A stretch of 64,000 nucleotides of DNA. Origin: Quillaja saponaria (Eukaryota > Streptophyta > Magnoliopsida > Fabales > Quillajaceae). Below the pieces are notes generated by a model, which was not told where the DNA came from, did no database searches, and saw only the letters and a program-made list of their open reading frames with translations. Below are positions 14,501 to 27,987 of the stretch, one piece after another. Position 1 is the first letter of the stretch. Each line of letters starts with the position of its first letter. Where the stretch lies: contig CM055618.1 in the NCBI GenBank assembly GCA_029379385.1, positions 7,574,134 to 7,638,133 on the forward strand, read 5' to 3'. The translations under genes and the position numbers were made by a program.

Positions 14501-15311
14501 GAATTATGTAAGGAGTTTAACTTGTTGTGCATGTGCATAAATGCCCGGTATAGGGTAGTATTGTTGTGCGGGACTGAGTTACTTGTTGGCTCTTTTTTTG
14601 CTTTGTATGCTATGATTGCTCTGATTAATTTGTGATCCTATGAATCATATAAGTTATGAATTTAGGACGATTATAAATGTGTACGTGTATTTTGAATTAA
14701 GACATAAACATCGTCACATGATGCTAATTGATTACATATATGTTATATACTTGTGTTGAGTGATGCTAGTATCTTTTGGGTACGATTTTCCATTCATGGA
14801 ATCTATAGAACTTACCCTACTCTTGTGAATTTTTTTTTAGTAACAGGAGTTCTATATATGTTATCGTCGAGTTAATGACTTGCCGACAGAGTATAGCAAT
14901 GTATTTTCTAGGATCTCAGACTTGAAGTCAATGATGAAAGTTTGCAGTTACACTAGAACTGCAGGGTGTCTAATTTTGTATGATGTAAGAATATAGTTAT
15001 TTGTCTTATTTATGATGTAGATAGAGCAAAGCTCCTTTTTGTCTTTATGTTATTATTGAGTGAAATCATGAACATATGTGTTTGTATTTCGAGGCATGTT
15101 TCATATTGCAATGAACCTCCGCCAAAATTTCAATAAATTGTTAATTGTTTTAAAAAAATAAACTTTTATAGTGAACTTCTGTTTTATAAAAGTTACTTTT
15201 ATTCTTTAGTTGAGTTAAGAGTCACGTTTCTTATTTCGTTTTGAAGTCAAGATTGCCGAAGTTTGGTTATCCAATCCTTTGGCCAGTCATGCCTCCGTGA
15301 AAGGTGTGACA
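11506..15311 (+). repeat. large LTR-like repeat, copy B
   Basis: It begins TGTTATAACCCAG and ends GGCCAGTCATGCCTCCGTG...GGTGTGACA, so it has TG...CA ends. Its order of landmarks matches the copies at 48027-51366 and (reversed) 43663-46926. These landmarks include an 'ACTAAGGTAAGGTCA' block near 13670, a GGGCCAACAAATTGA block near 14352, a TAAATGCCCGGTA block near 14540 and a TAGTAACAGGAGTTC block near 14838. No open reading frame of note. It has no internal terminal direct repeats, which fits a solo LTR of about 3.8 kb, perhaps of a large-LTR Ty3/gypsy lineage; the lineage is inference. The bases flanking the ends (GACAT and GGTCT) are not a duplication. Confidence 0.65.
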
Positions 15312-16540
15312 GGTCTATATTAGTTATTTAATAAAACACTTAAGAGATCTTGTAGAATTAATTATATAATGATTACTTTAAATAATATATGAACTTATGA
15401 TTTTCAGCTCCAGATCATATTTAGGAGTCACTCCCACACTTTTACAATTTATAGATGAAATAACGAGTCTCATTCTTGAACCCAATGAGTGAATTACGTG
15501 CACTTTGGTTGCTAGATAATTTTGTGAAATAAATGATATGAATTTGAATAATTGATTGATGTTTTGTTATTTGATATTGATTGTGGCTGATAAGGGCCAA
15601 CAAAGTGAGATTTTTCTAAAAATGATTTTATTTTTAAAAATAAAATCCAGGTGCACCTAGTATATTTTGATTTGAAATTTTGAGATATTCTGATCCTGAT
15701 AAATGTTTTAAAATTTGAGTGCTCAGTCCGAGTGGGATGGATTATGTATTAAGATTAATTTGTTGTGCACGCTTGTAAATGCCCAGTGGGGGTGATATTG
15801 TTGTGTAGGACTAAGTAACTTGTTGGGCCTTTGCTTGTTTTGTATGCTTCAATTGCTATGTAAAATTGTGAATTCTAGATGTTGGATTGAATTTTATATG
15901 TTGTGAATTATGACTATATGCTAATTACAAGTACATACGTGTGCACTTAAATTGAAACATGAGATTAATTAGTAATATGTGTTATGTGATGCTGATACCT
16001 TCAGGATATGTGATTTACTTACTGAGTCTTTGTGACTCACTCTTTTATCTGTTTTTTTTTTTTTTTTTTTTATCAAAAAAACATAGCTCGTCGTGCCAGG
16101 ATTTTCCACCTACTGACACTGTTGCTGCAAGGTATACCCCAAAATCACATACTTGAAGCTGATAGGGTGACACTTGCAATCACTTAGGGCTTTGTGTGTT
16201 GTTGTAGACAATGAATTAACTGTGTTGATTTGGTGTATTGTTAGGAGCAAAGCTCAACTGTAAATATATTGTATTTTATTAGTATACGGTAAATATGATT
16301 ATTTATACTTACTATGAGGCATATTCTATTTTACGGGGAATTTTTGCTGAATTTTCAGTAAATATTATATTTTTAATAACCTAGCTCATGGTTTTAATTT
16401 TTTTAATTAAATAAAACTTTCTTAATTTTAATTGTAATTTATTCAAGAGTCAATAGTGTATTATAACTAATTATTCTGGGTTATGGAAGTTTGGTTAACC
16501 ACTCTTCTAGCCAGTCATATATTTACTTGACGGTGTGACA
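15312..16540 (+). repeat. large LTR-like repeat, copy C (5'-truncated)
   Basis: Starting within about 100 bp of the end of the preceding copy, this block repeats that copy's 3' third in the same order: TTTTCAGCTCCAGA (15400), AAGGGCCAACAAAGTGAGA (15592), GTGCTCAGTCCGAGTGGGA (15718), TAAATGCCCAGTG (15776), and a GGTTAACC...AGCCAGTCAT...GGTGTGACA end at 16540. It is less similar than the copies are to their own terminal motifs, and has a poly-T tract near 16050. Head-to-tail placement suggests unequal recombination or nested insertion of two family members. Confidence 0.55.
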
Positions 16541-17948
16541 ATACATATATTAAGGGTCTTTTCATTTTTTTTACAACAAAATTCAATTTAAAAAAAGAAA
16601 AGAAAAAGAAAACTACACATTACTTACATATTTCTATTCTTAAATAAATATTAATTTTTCTTCTAGATCAATTGTCCAATCTTATTGTGTCTATCTTTCT
16701 TATTCACGCCATTCATCTACATTCTAGATTGAATCAATTAATAAAATTAGAAAAAAAATTATTTAGTTTATTTTTTAGAATGATTTAAATTAATTCTAAG
16801 TTTTTTAAACATTAACCTTAAAATAGAAAAAACATCAAAGAACATATCACCAGTCAAGGTTGAGCGTTGGTTTAGATTCACGGGTTTCACATAATTCACC
16901 TAATGCGGGCTGAAGCTGACCTGCTAAAATATGAGGACTCGAGCCCAAACTTGCCAAATATTTACATGTTTGCACCTATAGTAATTTGATAACATCTATC
17001 TTCCTTTTTTTATTTTTTATTTTTATTTTTTTAACTTATTTATTTCTTGCAGTATAATAGTCCATGGTCTATTACCATTGACACAAGAAACAAAGATAAA
17101 ATAAATATGATTGAGAAAAAACATGAGATTGTGAGGGAGTAAAAACATATGACTGGTGTAACAGTTTTTCTACCGAAAGGATATTAATTTTAATAACAAC
17201 AAAATTATAAATTATATATAAAAATAAAATAGACAATAAAAAATAAATTTTATAAAACATCTTTAAAATATTTGAATAAAGATACATATTGAAAAATTAT
17301 CTCAAAGTTCTAGTTTTTGAATGAATTTTTAAATAATAAAGAATGTTCTAATTCAATAATTAATTAAGAATTTATGTAATATAAAATACTTGTTGAGAAA
17401 GACAATTATAAATTTTGAACAAGATTAGATTTAACCTAATGATATGAATATTTGTGAAAATAAAAAATAAATACAGAGAACGCATCTCTTCAAAAATAAA
17501 AATAAAGAGAAGTCATGATATTCCAATTTGCCAATAGTCAAATCTGATCATATCCTAGAAATTAAGGCCATTTCCGTAATTTGTTCTAATTTTTTGGTTC
17601 CTTTCAATCAAAGCCCCAACTAACAATAAGTCATTACACAGACTCAGAAGAAATACCGAAGTTCAAACCAAACAAACAGACATTCCAAAAAATAAATAAA
17701 AACAAAATACAAATTCAATTAGGTTACTTAATTTCAATTTTTTCGCATCCAATTTCTGACTTTTACGAGATCTGAATTCTGATTCTCTTCCTCAGTACGT
17801 GAAATCCCAATTTCATTCTCACAGATTCTCTGATCTCCCAAGAAAACCCTAGAGAAAATTTGTTCGATTTGAGCAGGGAGAAGATCAGAAAAACAAATTT
17901 CATGTTCGTTTCTCATATTCCGACAAAGAATTCCCGACGAGTATTGTG
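16541..17948. other. VAC14 upstream region, no other gene
   Basis: AT-rich DNA with no recognisable coding region. The last 300 bp before the VAC14 start codon should contain its promoter and 5' UTR, with pyrimidine-rich stretches near 17780-17840. I could not pick out a convincing TATA box. A short minus-strand open frame at 17734-17916 is antisense to the presumed 5' UTR and is not called. Confidence 0.5.
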
Positions 17949-20900
17949 ATGGCAGACGCTCTTCTTGTGATTCCGGCTTTTGTTCTTCGCAACCTTTCTG
18001 ACAAGCTCTATGAGAAGCGCAAAAATGCTGCTCTTGAGGTCTGCTCTTCTCTAGGACCTAAATTGCCCTTTGTGTTTCTTTTGCAGTTTGATCAATTTGG
18101 ATTTCTAGGGCTTAATAAGGTTTTATTGAATATTAGGTTGCTGTATGTAGTGAAAAATGAAAAAGAGATGGATTATAAGTATGCTGGTGTATGTGTAGGT
18201 TGAGGGAATTGTGAAGCAACTTGCAGCGGCAGGGGATCATGATAAAATTACGGCCGTGATCAATTTGTTGACTACGGAATTCACTTATTCTCCACAAGCA
18301 AATCACCGGAAGGTAGGATAGTGATTGACTGATTGGCAATGGTAGTACTATATGGTGGTGTTTAGCTGTGAGTTTAGTTCTGTTTTCAAAGTGTTTGGAT
18401 GATTTAGTTTCCTTTAAATGTTTGCTATTGATTCGATTTATTTTTCTCGTCTGGGTTCATCTTAGTTATCATTTGATTGTTATGCTCTGAAATTTTTAAA
18501 ATTTGGCTTTTTTAATGAAGGGAGGACTGATTGGATTAGCAGCTGCAACTGTTGGGTTGACTTCTGAAGCTGCTCAGCATCTTGAGGTAAGGGGTTGGTT
18601 AAAAATTAGTATTGGATATATAGGATTATGGTGCAAGTTTGTGAGTTTCTTCTGTCTCAATAATGCTCATTCGTAGTCTGTAGCGTGCATTTTTATATTA
18701 TTTGTTGCTTGAAAATGACGCAAATTTTAGTAGAATTCTACTGAAGTAAGCTTCTCAGGGCAGTTGATGTTATGAGAAATGTAAATGGGCTGCACAGGTT
18801 GGGGTATTGCTAATCTGATTTTAGTTATCCAAAGGGGTACAATGTGCTAAGTTACTCATCTGAATAACTAGTAGCATCAACTTTTTGGTTTGGATAATTG
18901 GGTGGGGGGGGGGGGGGTGTGGGGGAGGGGAGAGATGAGGGATTATGAATATCGTAAGTAGTGTTTGCCTATTTCTCTTTTCTGTACATATTGAATAGAA
19001 ATAGTTTGGAGGACAACATAATAAATTTCCGTGAATTATTTCCGAAACTTCTGTCATCGACAAAAAGGAAAGAAAAATGAGTACGAGAAGGTTACAGTAA
19101 CATCTCAGTCACTTTTATTTAACAACTGACAGAGGATGTCATTTTACAGTTCATTTCCCATGGTAAAAAATTGAATATTGGGAGAGAAATTCTAGTTGAT
19201 GATGTTCTGGCTTATCTCTATATAACTTGTTCATTATTTCCGTCAAGAATGTGTTACAAATACAATACTATTAGAGACATCATCTGATCTAACAATTTGC
19301 TGCAAACATGTGGTGGGTCAGCTTACTTTTCCTTTCAAACAACAGTTTGTTTTTTCGTTGATTTGGTGGGGGACATTACATCTTAAGACATTGATGTTTC
19401 TATGTAGAAAAAATATTTATGATGATAATGAATGATCACCTGGATATACTTGTGTGCTAGACTATAATATTCTCGTCATCCTTATATAACATAATATACA
19501 GCATTTCTTTTTGTAAGAGACATATATGCAGCACACAAAGTTTGTTTCTTGAACAAAATTGAGGTTTGGATACTGTAATCCTTCCAGGCAAAGTCTTTTC
19601 TTTTCTTCTTATAGGAAGAATTCTTATCTTTTCCTTGTTCTCTCTTCTCTCTTCTGTCTTCTTACATCTTTTCTATAAAAAGTTAATTCCTTGCAAAGTG
19701 GGTAAGTCTGGTGTTGGTTAATAGCAAATTGGCTTGTTTCCAGTACAGTTAAATTTATATCTTAGTATCTTACCAAAAGAGGGGAAGTGGAAAGAGAAAG
19801 CAACATTGTAGTGTTTAACTTTTGTGAGGGCATTTGATAATTTCTCTTTCTGTATTGTTTGTTGAGTTCCCAGCATTGCCCAAGGTAGTCTTGTTTGTGG
19901 AGATTGGTAAATTTGTACCCGAGGAGAAATATCTTTGTTGTGGATAACCTTTTCTATCCTCTTGGTTTCAGTGATTGCTTCTAATTAAATTTTAACTTGA
20001 AACTTTGAGCCATTAGATGAACATCTTCTCCCCTAGTTCTCTGGCCGGCTATTCTTTTTCATATCATCCAAAGTCCTGAAATAGCATCTCTTTGTTCAAG
20101 TATCTATTAACGATCTAATTCAGGATGTTAGATGTTTCTTTTTGAGGGATTCCGTTTGGTGGCATTACTTTGGATTGTGTTTTTAGTACTTGTTGTGTTT
20201 GGTGGAATGAATCTGTGTAAAGAGTCCCAATGGAAGGAACTTTCCCAACAATAAAGGATTTTGGAAAAGCGCACTTCTGCTTATTGTGTTTTACTAGTAT
20301 AGCGTGTGCCCCAATAATGCTTTTTAGGAGTCAAGTATAGCTTGATTAATTTCGAAGCACTATGTGATTACTATTTTGGTTTTCCCAATTGGTTAATGCA
20401 TTTAACCTAAGCCTTTCAGATAATCTCCTTTGTAGGGAATAGAACTTTCAAAAGTGAGTGTGCTCGTATCTGAAAGAATAGATATTTGAGTTTGTAATTT
20501 TTTCCTTATAAAATTGCAAAGATAACAGAGATGCTAACTTTTTTACATGGAATTATTTCAAAGATGGTGCTGCTTGAAGTTTTTTTACTTTTGTTAGTAG
20601 GTGTATGTGTTTACTCTGATCTTCTCCTAGATTGTAAATTTTATCGAATGTTGCATTCCAGTCAAAATAATCTTGTAATATCATTCTTCCTTGTTCACTT
20701 GATTAAAAATAGGGAGAATTATAGACCAAATGATTGGCAAAAAGGAATAGGTGCAAAGTATGGGTTGATGAGTTTTATACTTGGGAAAGGGAAAAAAAAA
20801 AAAAAAACTATTTTTCGCCTAATCATATTTAATTCAAATATGTAGTAGTTAGAGTTCAAGCTTTCTTGTATCTGGAAGGTAGTGGTTCTAATAATTGTTG

Positions 20901-23900
20901 GTTTCATTATAGCAGTGAACCTGTCAGCTGTTCTTCTATTCATTGTTATAGAAATGAGTTCAGTTTAGATCAATTTATTTCCCTAACTCTTAATTTATGA
21001 TTCTTGCACTCTGCCAGCAAATTGTGCCACCTGTGTTAAATTCTTTCATTGATCAAGACAGCAGAGTTCGTTATTATGCCTGTGAATCTCTGTATAACAT
21101 TGCCAAGGTGAGAACTGGTTAGCTGGCTTATGTGTTATGGTCTTTTTGGTTTCTGCATTTATACCGGTATGCATACTTATCTTTCCCAATGAACAGGTTG
21201 TAAGGGGGGACTTTATTATATTCTTTAACCAGATCTTCGATGCCTTATGTAAGCTTTCGGCTGACTCAGATGCTAATGTACAAAGTGCCGCTCATCTCCT
21301 AGACCGGCTTGTGAAGGTAAAAGATTTTCCTTTATCCCCTGGTGTTTGTGTGCCCAAAGAATATATGATAAATATGTACTAATCCTATAATTGCCTGATT
21401 GACAGTGTTCCTTTTTATTTTTTATTTTTTATGATGAAGCAGGACATTGTTACTGAAAGTGATCAATTCAGGTGCCATCTTTTCTCTGAAGTCTTAGAAT
21501 TTTATGGTTTATTTAGCCATCAAAAGTTTTACAGGTCTTTGAGGGTTACTCAAATTTATTTGGCCCTTATTTTTTCTTTTTCTTGGTTTTCAGCATTGAA
21601 GAGTTTATACCATTGCTGAGGGAGCGCATGAATGTTCTAAATCCTTATGTCCGTCAGTTTTTGGTAGGCTGGATTACTGTACTGGACAGTGTCCCGGATA
21701 TTGACATGCTGGGTTTTCTTCCTGACTTTCTTGATGGTAACCATCTGTCAGATACTGGTTGAGAATAATTTTCTTTCTTAAATTTTTATTTTCTCACAAA
21801 TATTAGATATAAATCTCAGGTTTGTTTAATATGTTAAGTGATTCAAGTCATGAAATACGTCAACAAGCTGATTCAGCTCTGTCAGAGTTTCTCCAAGAGA
21901 TCAAGAACTCCCCAGTAAGGCTTCTGCTGATATGTACATCTCAGTTTTGCTTTTAATGTCCTTGGTTCTCCTCAATAATTGCCTGATTAAGACCTATGGC
22001 AATTATTACTTATTTTTCTTTTCAAAATTTATCTTTCTTCAATTGTAAACTTCCTTTGGTTGAGTTCCCAAATTTTCTACTTCAATTGAGATGAGATATT
22101 TTCGGCATCATTTTCACCAAGTATTTTGACACAAAAGAAAAATAATTTTGTTCAGTTGTAATTCTCTGACTCGAGCAGTGCTACTCTTGAAGTCTGTAGA
22201 TTATGGTCGCATGGCTGAGATACTGGTTCAGAGGGCAGGTTCCCAAGACGAATTCACTCGATTAACAGCAATCACATGGGTAAGTGGAAATGCAATACTT
22301 TCTGTTGTGCGAATTCGGTACTAATTCCTAGTTGATTTGCAGAAATTGAGTTCTTACCACTATAATTTAGTCATATTAAATTATCTTTATGCTTCTTGGT
22401 TCAGATAAATGAATTTGTTAAACTTGGTGGAGACCAGCTTGTTCCGTATTATGCTGATATTCTGGGAGCCATTTTGCCTTGCATTTCTGATAAAGAAGAG
22501 AAAATTAGAGTGGTATGTCAATAAAGCTTTCTACATTCTCCATTTTTTTTCTGGTGCTTTTTGTGTGGTTATTTCTTTTTCATTATTATTTTTATTATAT
22601 TTTCTTTCTTATTATTTACCATTTATTGGTTTGTTTTTATTATTATTGGGCTTTTTGTTATTTCCACAGCTAAAATTGGTTGCAATATAATAAATGCTAC
22701 AAAACTGAAAACACCAAACTACCTTTGAATCAATGTTTGGTATATCAATTTAATAAAACAACTCATTTGATTGGCTATTCAAGTCGTCAGCTTTGTCCAA
22801 ATCTCTATTACTTACCATTGTTTGCCCAAAGAAAAGCAATAAGGAACAAATAATGAACACTGTTAGCGTCAATCAGATGACAGCCAGTATCCAACTCTTC
22901 AGTGAAACTCCTATGGGATTTTCTCAAATTTACGGCTAAAAGAAAAGATCCTTTTGGATGAAAATAACCTAATTTAACTGCATGAAATATGAACTGATTA
23001 TTAGAGTTGATATGTGATAATCCCCTCAGTGGATGTATTCATGATTTTCTTTTCAACCTTCATGGCTTTGGGCCCCGCCCCTCCACCAACATTCCTAATG
23101 GCATCAAGGAACAGATTCCTTGGTGAACCATAGTTTATTGTCTGTAGCACTTAGTCCCAGTTTCTCAATGATCAATTTTCTTTGACATCACATCTGTAGT
23201 GATACTTTTTGTATTTGCAATGGGGATATGCTCAATGATTTTGTAGTTAATTGAAGTATTGAATGCAATATATGAAGAGAATAAGTAGGTAAGTTCCTTG
23301 GTTTTGTATTATGAGGGAAGAAAAAGTAAAGACTTCATTAACAGATGAAGGGATGAAACTCAAGAGAAGGGGAAGAGGTGGGGAAGGGGGTGGAGTACGT
23401 TTCCAAATACAAGTGGGTGGAGATTGAGCCACAATACATTTCTATATTTTCTATACTAAAATATCGACCATATGATAATTTGGCCTGTTCATTTTTGTAC
23501 CATTTATTAAGCTGTGGAGCAATTATAGACTCTGGGAATAGCCCGTCTTAATATTGTTAGTGTTATTATTATTACTATTGTTAGTGTTCGTGTTATTATC
23601 ATTATTGTTATTGTTTAATGCCTACTTGGCATGTGAAAATTTAGTTGTTTAAATAATTTTTGGATCATGTAAGGTTGCTCGTGAAACAAATGAAGAGCTG
23701 CTTGCTAGCAAGGCTGATCCAGCTGAAGCGTTTGATGTAGGAGCAATCCTCTCTATTGCTAGGAGGTATGGTTTTTCTAACCTATGAAAAAGCTAGGTTT
23801 CAAGTACTTGGAATTTGTACTTTAAAGGGTATAAATCACACTTCTTTGCAACGAGCTTCTGAAAGTGCTTACACTGGTCTTTATGTTTAAGTTCTTCAGT

Positions 23901-26900
23901 CCTGAAAACATTATGATGTTGAATGATTTTATACTGATTTCTGGTTGTTTTGACTGAGCAGGCAACTCTCTAGCGAATGGGAGGCTACACGAATTGAAGC
24001 TTTACATTGGATATCAACCCTTTTAAACAGACACCGTGCTGAGGTAACTGGGCTTGAAATAGTTGGTATCTTGCTTTCATTTGTATGTTATTAGTCTGTG
24101 ATCTCCAAGTGAAATGTCATTAAAAAACTTTCTAATATCGTGAACACATTTTTTATTGACTTAAAAAGGTCCAAGTTCATCCATAAGCTCGATATATTTT
24201 ATGTATATGATTCTTTAAAGAATCTTTTTATTTCAAGGTTCTAAAAGCGGTCTTCTGTTCATGCGCATTGGCAAATACTATATATGAGTTCTCATTCGGT
24301 CAATTGACTGGACTGGGTTGGTTTGAGTGACGGGTTCTTCCGGCTTCAACCAATAGAGAATATTAAGTTTATGCACCCCTTCCGGAAGTGTGTTTGAGAG
24401 GAAATGTACTTACCTTCCTGATAAATGTTACTGGGAGTTAGGGATCCCAACATCGAGGTTCTTAACCTTTATCATGATGATGGCATGATTTCTAAGTAAT
24501 ACGCCACTCTTCTCTTGAACTGAGAAAAACTAGATTTGATTTTTCTTTTCTTTTTTATATTATGGGGAATTAGGAGTCCAGATATACCAATCTTGTAATT
24601 GCAGCTAAGCATGATGATGACACGATTTACATAGAAGAAAAGAAAAAAATTCTTTGCTTTTCAATTAATCATTTGCAATAGTCTTGGTTATGAACTTACA
24701 TTTTCTTTTGATCCTTTCTTTAAATGCACCCCCACTCCCCTTTCATGTCTACTGCTCTCTATTGGGTTATCAATTGTTTTCTTTGAAGTGTTCTTTTGAA
24801 GCTTTTGTATGAGCTTTTTTCCTTTATGTGAATAATTTGTGTTAGTTTGTCTTAAACTTTGATTTCAGCTTGTGTATGGTAATCTTCTTACTGAAACAGG
24901 TTTTGACCTTTTTGAATGACATATTTGATACCCTTCTTAAAGCACTTTCAGATCCATCTGATGAGGTAATCTTCTTACCTTGACAGCACATATTGATTTC
25001 TATTTGCTTCATAAAGGTGATTTTTTTTTTTGCATTTTTATGTTATTGGAGTTGGCAATGGGGCTTTTTTCTACTGCATTTTTTGCATTTTTACATTTTT
25101 TGTATTTGATTGTTAGATATAATCTCAATTTCTTGTGTTTCTTTTCTTTTCCTATCTGTATTTATGCTCATGCATTGGTTTTTCACCTCATATAATTACA
25201 AATGCATCACAAAATTTTTACCTTTGTCCAGGTAGTGCTTCTGGTTCTTGAAGTGCATGCATGCATTGCTAAAGATCCTCAGCATTTCCGCCATCTTGTT
25301 GTTTTTCTAGTGCATAATTTCCGGGTAGACAATTCTCTCCTGGAGAAGTAAGTCTCTTCCCCGTTTCTTCCTATGTATTGTAGTTGGAGAAATTGTGCTG
25401 GTTGATTATTTTATAATTATTTTTTTACTTGCCTTTTTTTCCTGCCTAATAATTTGTTTTTCTTTTCTTTTTTTTCAATCAATACCCTAGGCGTGGTGCT
25501 CTAATAATCCGCCGGCTTTGTGTACTTTTGGATGCTGAAAGAGTCTATCGTGAACTCTCTACAATACTGGAAGGGGAATCTGATTTGGATTTTGCATCAA
25601 TTATGGTTCAGGTTTTGTGACTTACCAGAAAATTTCTGTCTAGATGTAAAAAAGTACAAGTGACATAAACAATATCGATATTTTTTTCCTGGATCGATAA
25701 TTGAATCTTTTACTCGTAAAATTTCATTAGTATTGTGTATTCTATTTGTTACTACGGGCATACCAAATCACACATGTAATTATGTTTGCACCACTTGATA
25801 ACTTTTCTTGGGGTTCTGAGTTCTGCAAAGATTTATTGTGGGTACATATTCCTTTATTGTACTTTATTTGCTTGTTGGTTTTCAAACTCCGCAAACTAAA
25901 TCTATTGTATATAATACTAATAAGGAAGCTGAAGATCCTGGAGTCTTAGCTTCTTTTGTGATGGAAATTTATTTATTTTTTATTGGTGTTGAAAATTCTT
26001 AATAAGTATTAAATATATTTTATTATCTTCATAAAAATCTATTGGCTTAGATTCTAAACAAATGAAGGTATACTCAAGTCTCTAAGAACATTTTTTACAA
26101 AATGTTTCCTTGTATTTGGAAATGGGATAATTTTCCCATTACTAGTTATAATCAGATGATATAGCTCCCAGTATCTATTTATATGAAATTTGCAACGCAT
26201 GCTGAAGTACAAGAAGGATTTCTGAGCATGAGAAGTTATTTAGTGTTGTGAAAATTGTCTAGTTCTTTTTTATTCATTCAATCATCTTGATGTATTAATA
26301 GAGATTTGTGTGCACATGCCTCTCTTGACTGTCTGTCTATCAACTTGGACCTTTCTCTACATTCATGACGTACATGTACATTCTTCTGTACTGATTCTTT
26401 TTTCCTTTAACTTTCCAGGCTTTGAATTTGATTTTACTTACATCGTCAGAATTATCTGAGCTTCGAGATCTTTTGAAGCAATCATTGGTGAATCCTGCTG
26501 GGAAGAACTTATTTGTTTCTTTGTATGCTTCATGGTGCCATTCACCAATGGCCATTATAAGTCTTTGCTTATTAGCTCAGGTAAGTATGCGGGATATGGT
26601 CATGGTCATGTTTTTATTTAATCACTTTTTCTCTCCTCTTTGTCTCGCTCACACTCAAATACATGTGGAGTCTGATAAACATAGTAAATAAAAAATTATC
26701 TGGTTGTTTGGTTAGCCTTATTTTGATCACGTGCCTTGTCATTTGTGATAATTTTGGATATTTCTGGACAGACCTACCAGCATGCAAGTGCTGTGATTCA
26801 GTCCCTGGTCGAGGAGGATATTAATGTCAAATTTTTGGTCCAACTGGATAAATTGATTCGGTTGTTGGAAACTCCAATCTTTGCTTATCTTAGACTGCAG

Positions 26901-27952
26901 GTAGTTAAAAGAAAAACCAAGATTCAACCACTTTTTACTACTTTTCCTTATGGTAGCTTGTATCTGTTATGTGAATGAGACTGATTTGTAGCATTGTCTA
27001 TGCATGCATAATGAGATAAATGAAGGTTGGTGTTATGTCCTTGCTGTTTTTTTTTTTCTCAGTTTTTGAACACTCTTCTTTACTTCTTTTGTTTGCAGTT
27101 GTGTCTTCTTAGAAATGAAGGATTGATAGTTAACACTTTGTGTGAATTAACACTGTGTGTGAATTATTGCTTCCATATTCCATCTTCTATAATCATTTTT
27201 ATATTGATATAAATTGGATATTATAAATAGAAAAATTGGGTAATTGAAGCTTGGCCTATATAAAACTTCGAAATCACAAATATCACTGAGTCACGGAGCT
27301 GAATTGATAGATGTTCCTACTTGCATCCATGCCTTACGGAAAGAGCTGTGAAATAGGGTTCTTAATTCTTGGATGACCTATACTAATTGTGGGGTCTTAA
27401 TGTGAAGATGTTTCAGCTTATTTTATCACATATTTTGGGGTGTCTGATTTTTTCATTTACAGAAAGGTTGACATTTTTCTTGTGTCCAACTTTTGGCCAA
27501 GCATGATATGCATGAACATACAAAGGTTAAACCTTTGTTACCAAACCTTGTCATAATAAATAGTGTGTATTGTATTGTTTACGAGGTATAAAGCTGCCCA
27601 CATTTTTCATGAATGAAGAATGTGAGATGATATTTCACATGCATACTAAAGTCCTAAATCATGAAGAAACTAGTTCTTTTTTTAAATATCCGGAAACTAT
27701 GTTATGACATGATGCTTTACACGTTGTCAGTAGCAGTAGTATCAATGTAAGTATTGGATATCTTGTTTAAGTTTCGTAACTTAATGGATGTTTCTTAAGA
27801 CACAGCTATTGGATATTTCATTGAAATTTACATTTTTAACTAGAAAAAGTCTAGTCATTGAACGCTATATTCTTTCTTCAGGCTTTCCAACTGGATCTGA
27901 AAGACAAATATGGATTAATAGCTGAACTTTTAATTTGTAGACTTTATGCTCC

Positions 27953-27987
<35 letters not shown>

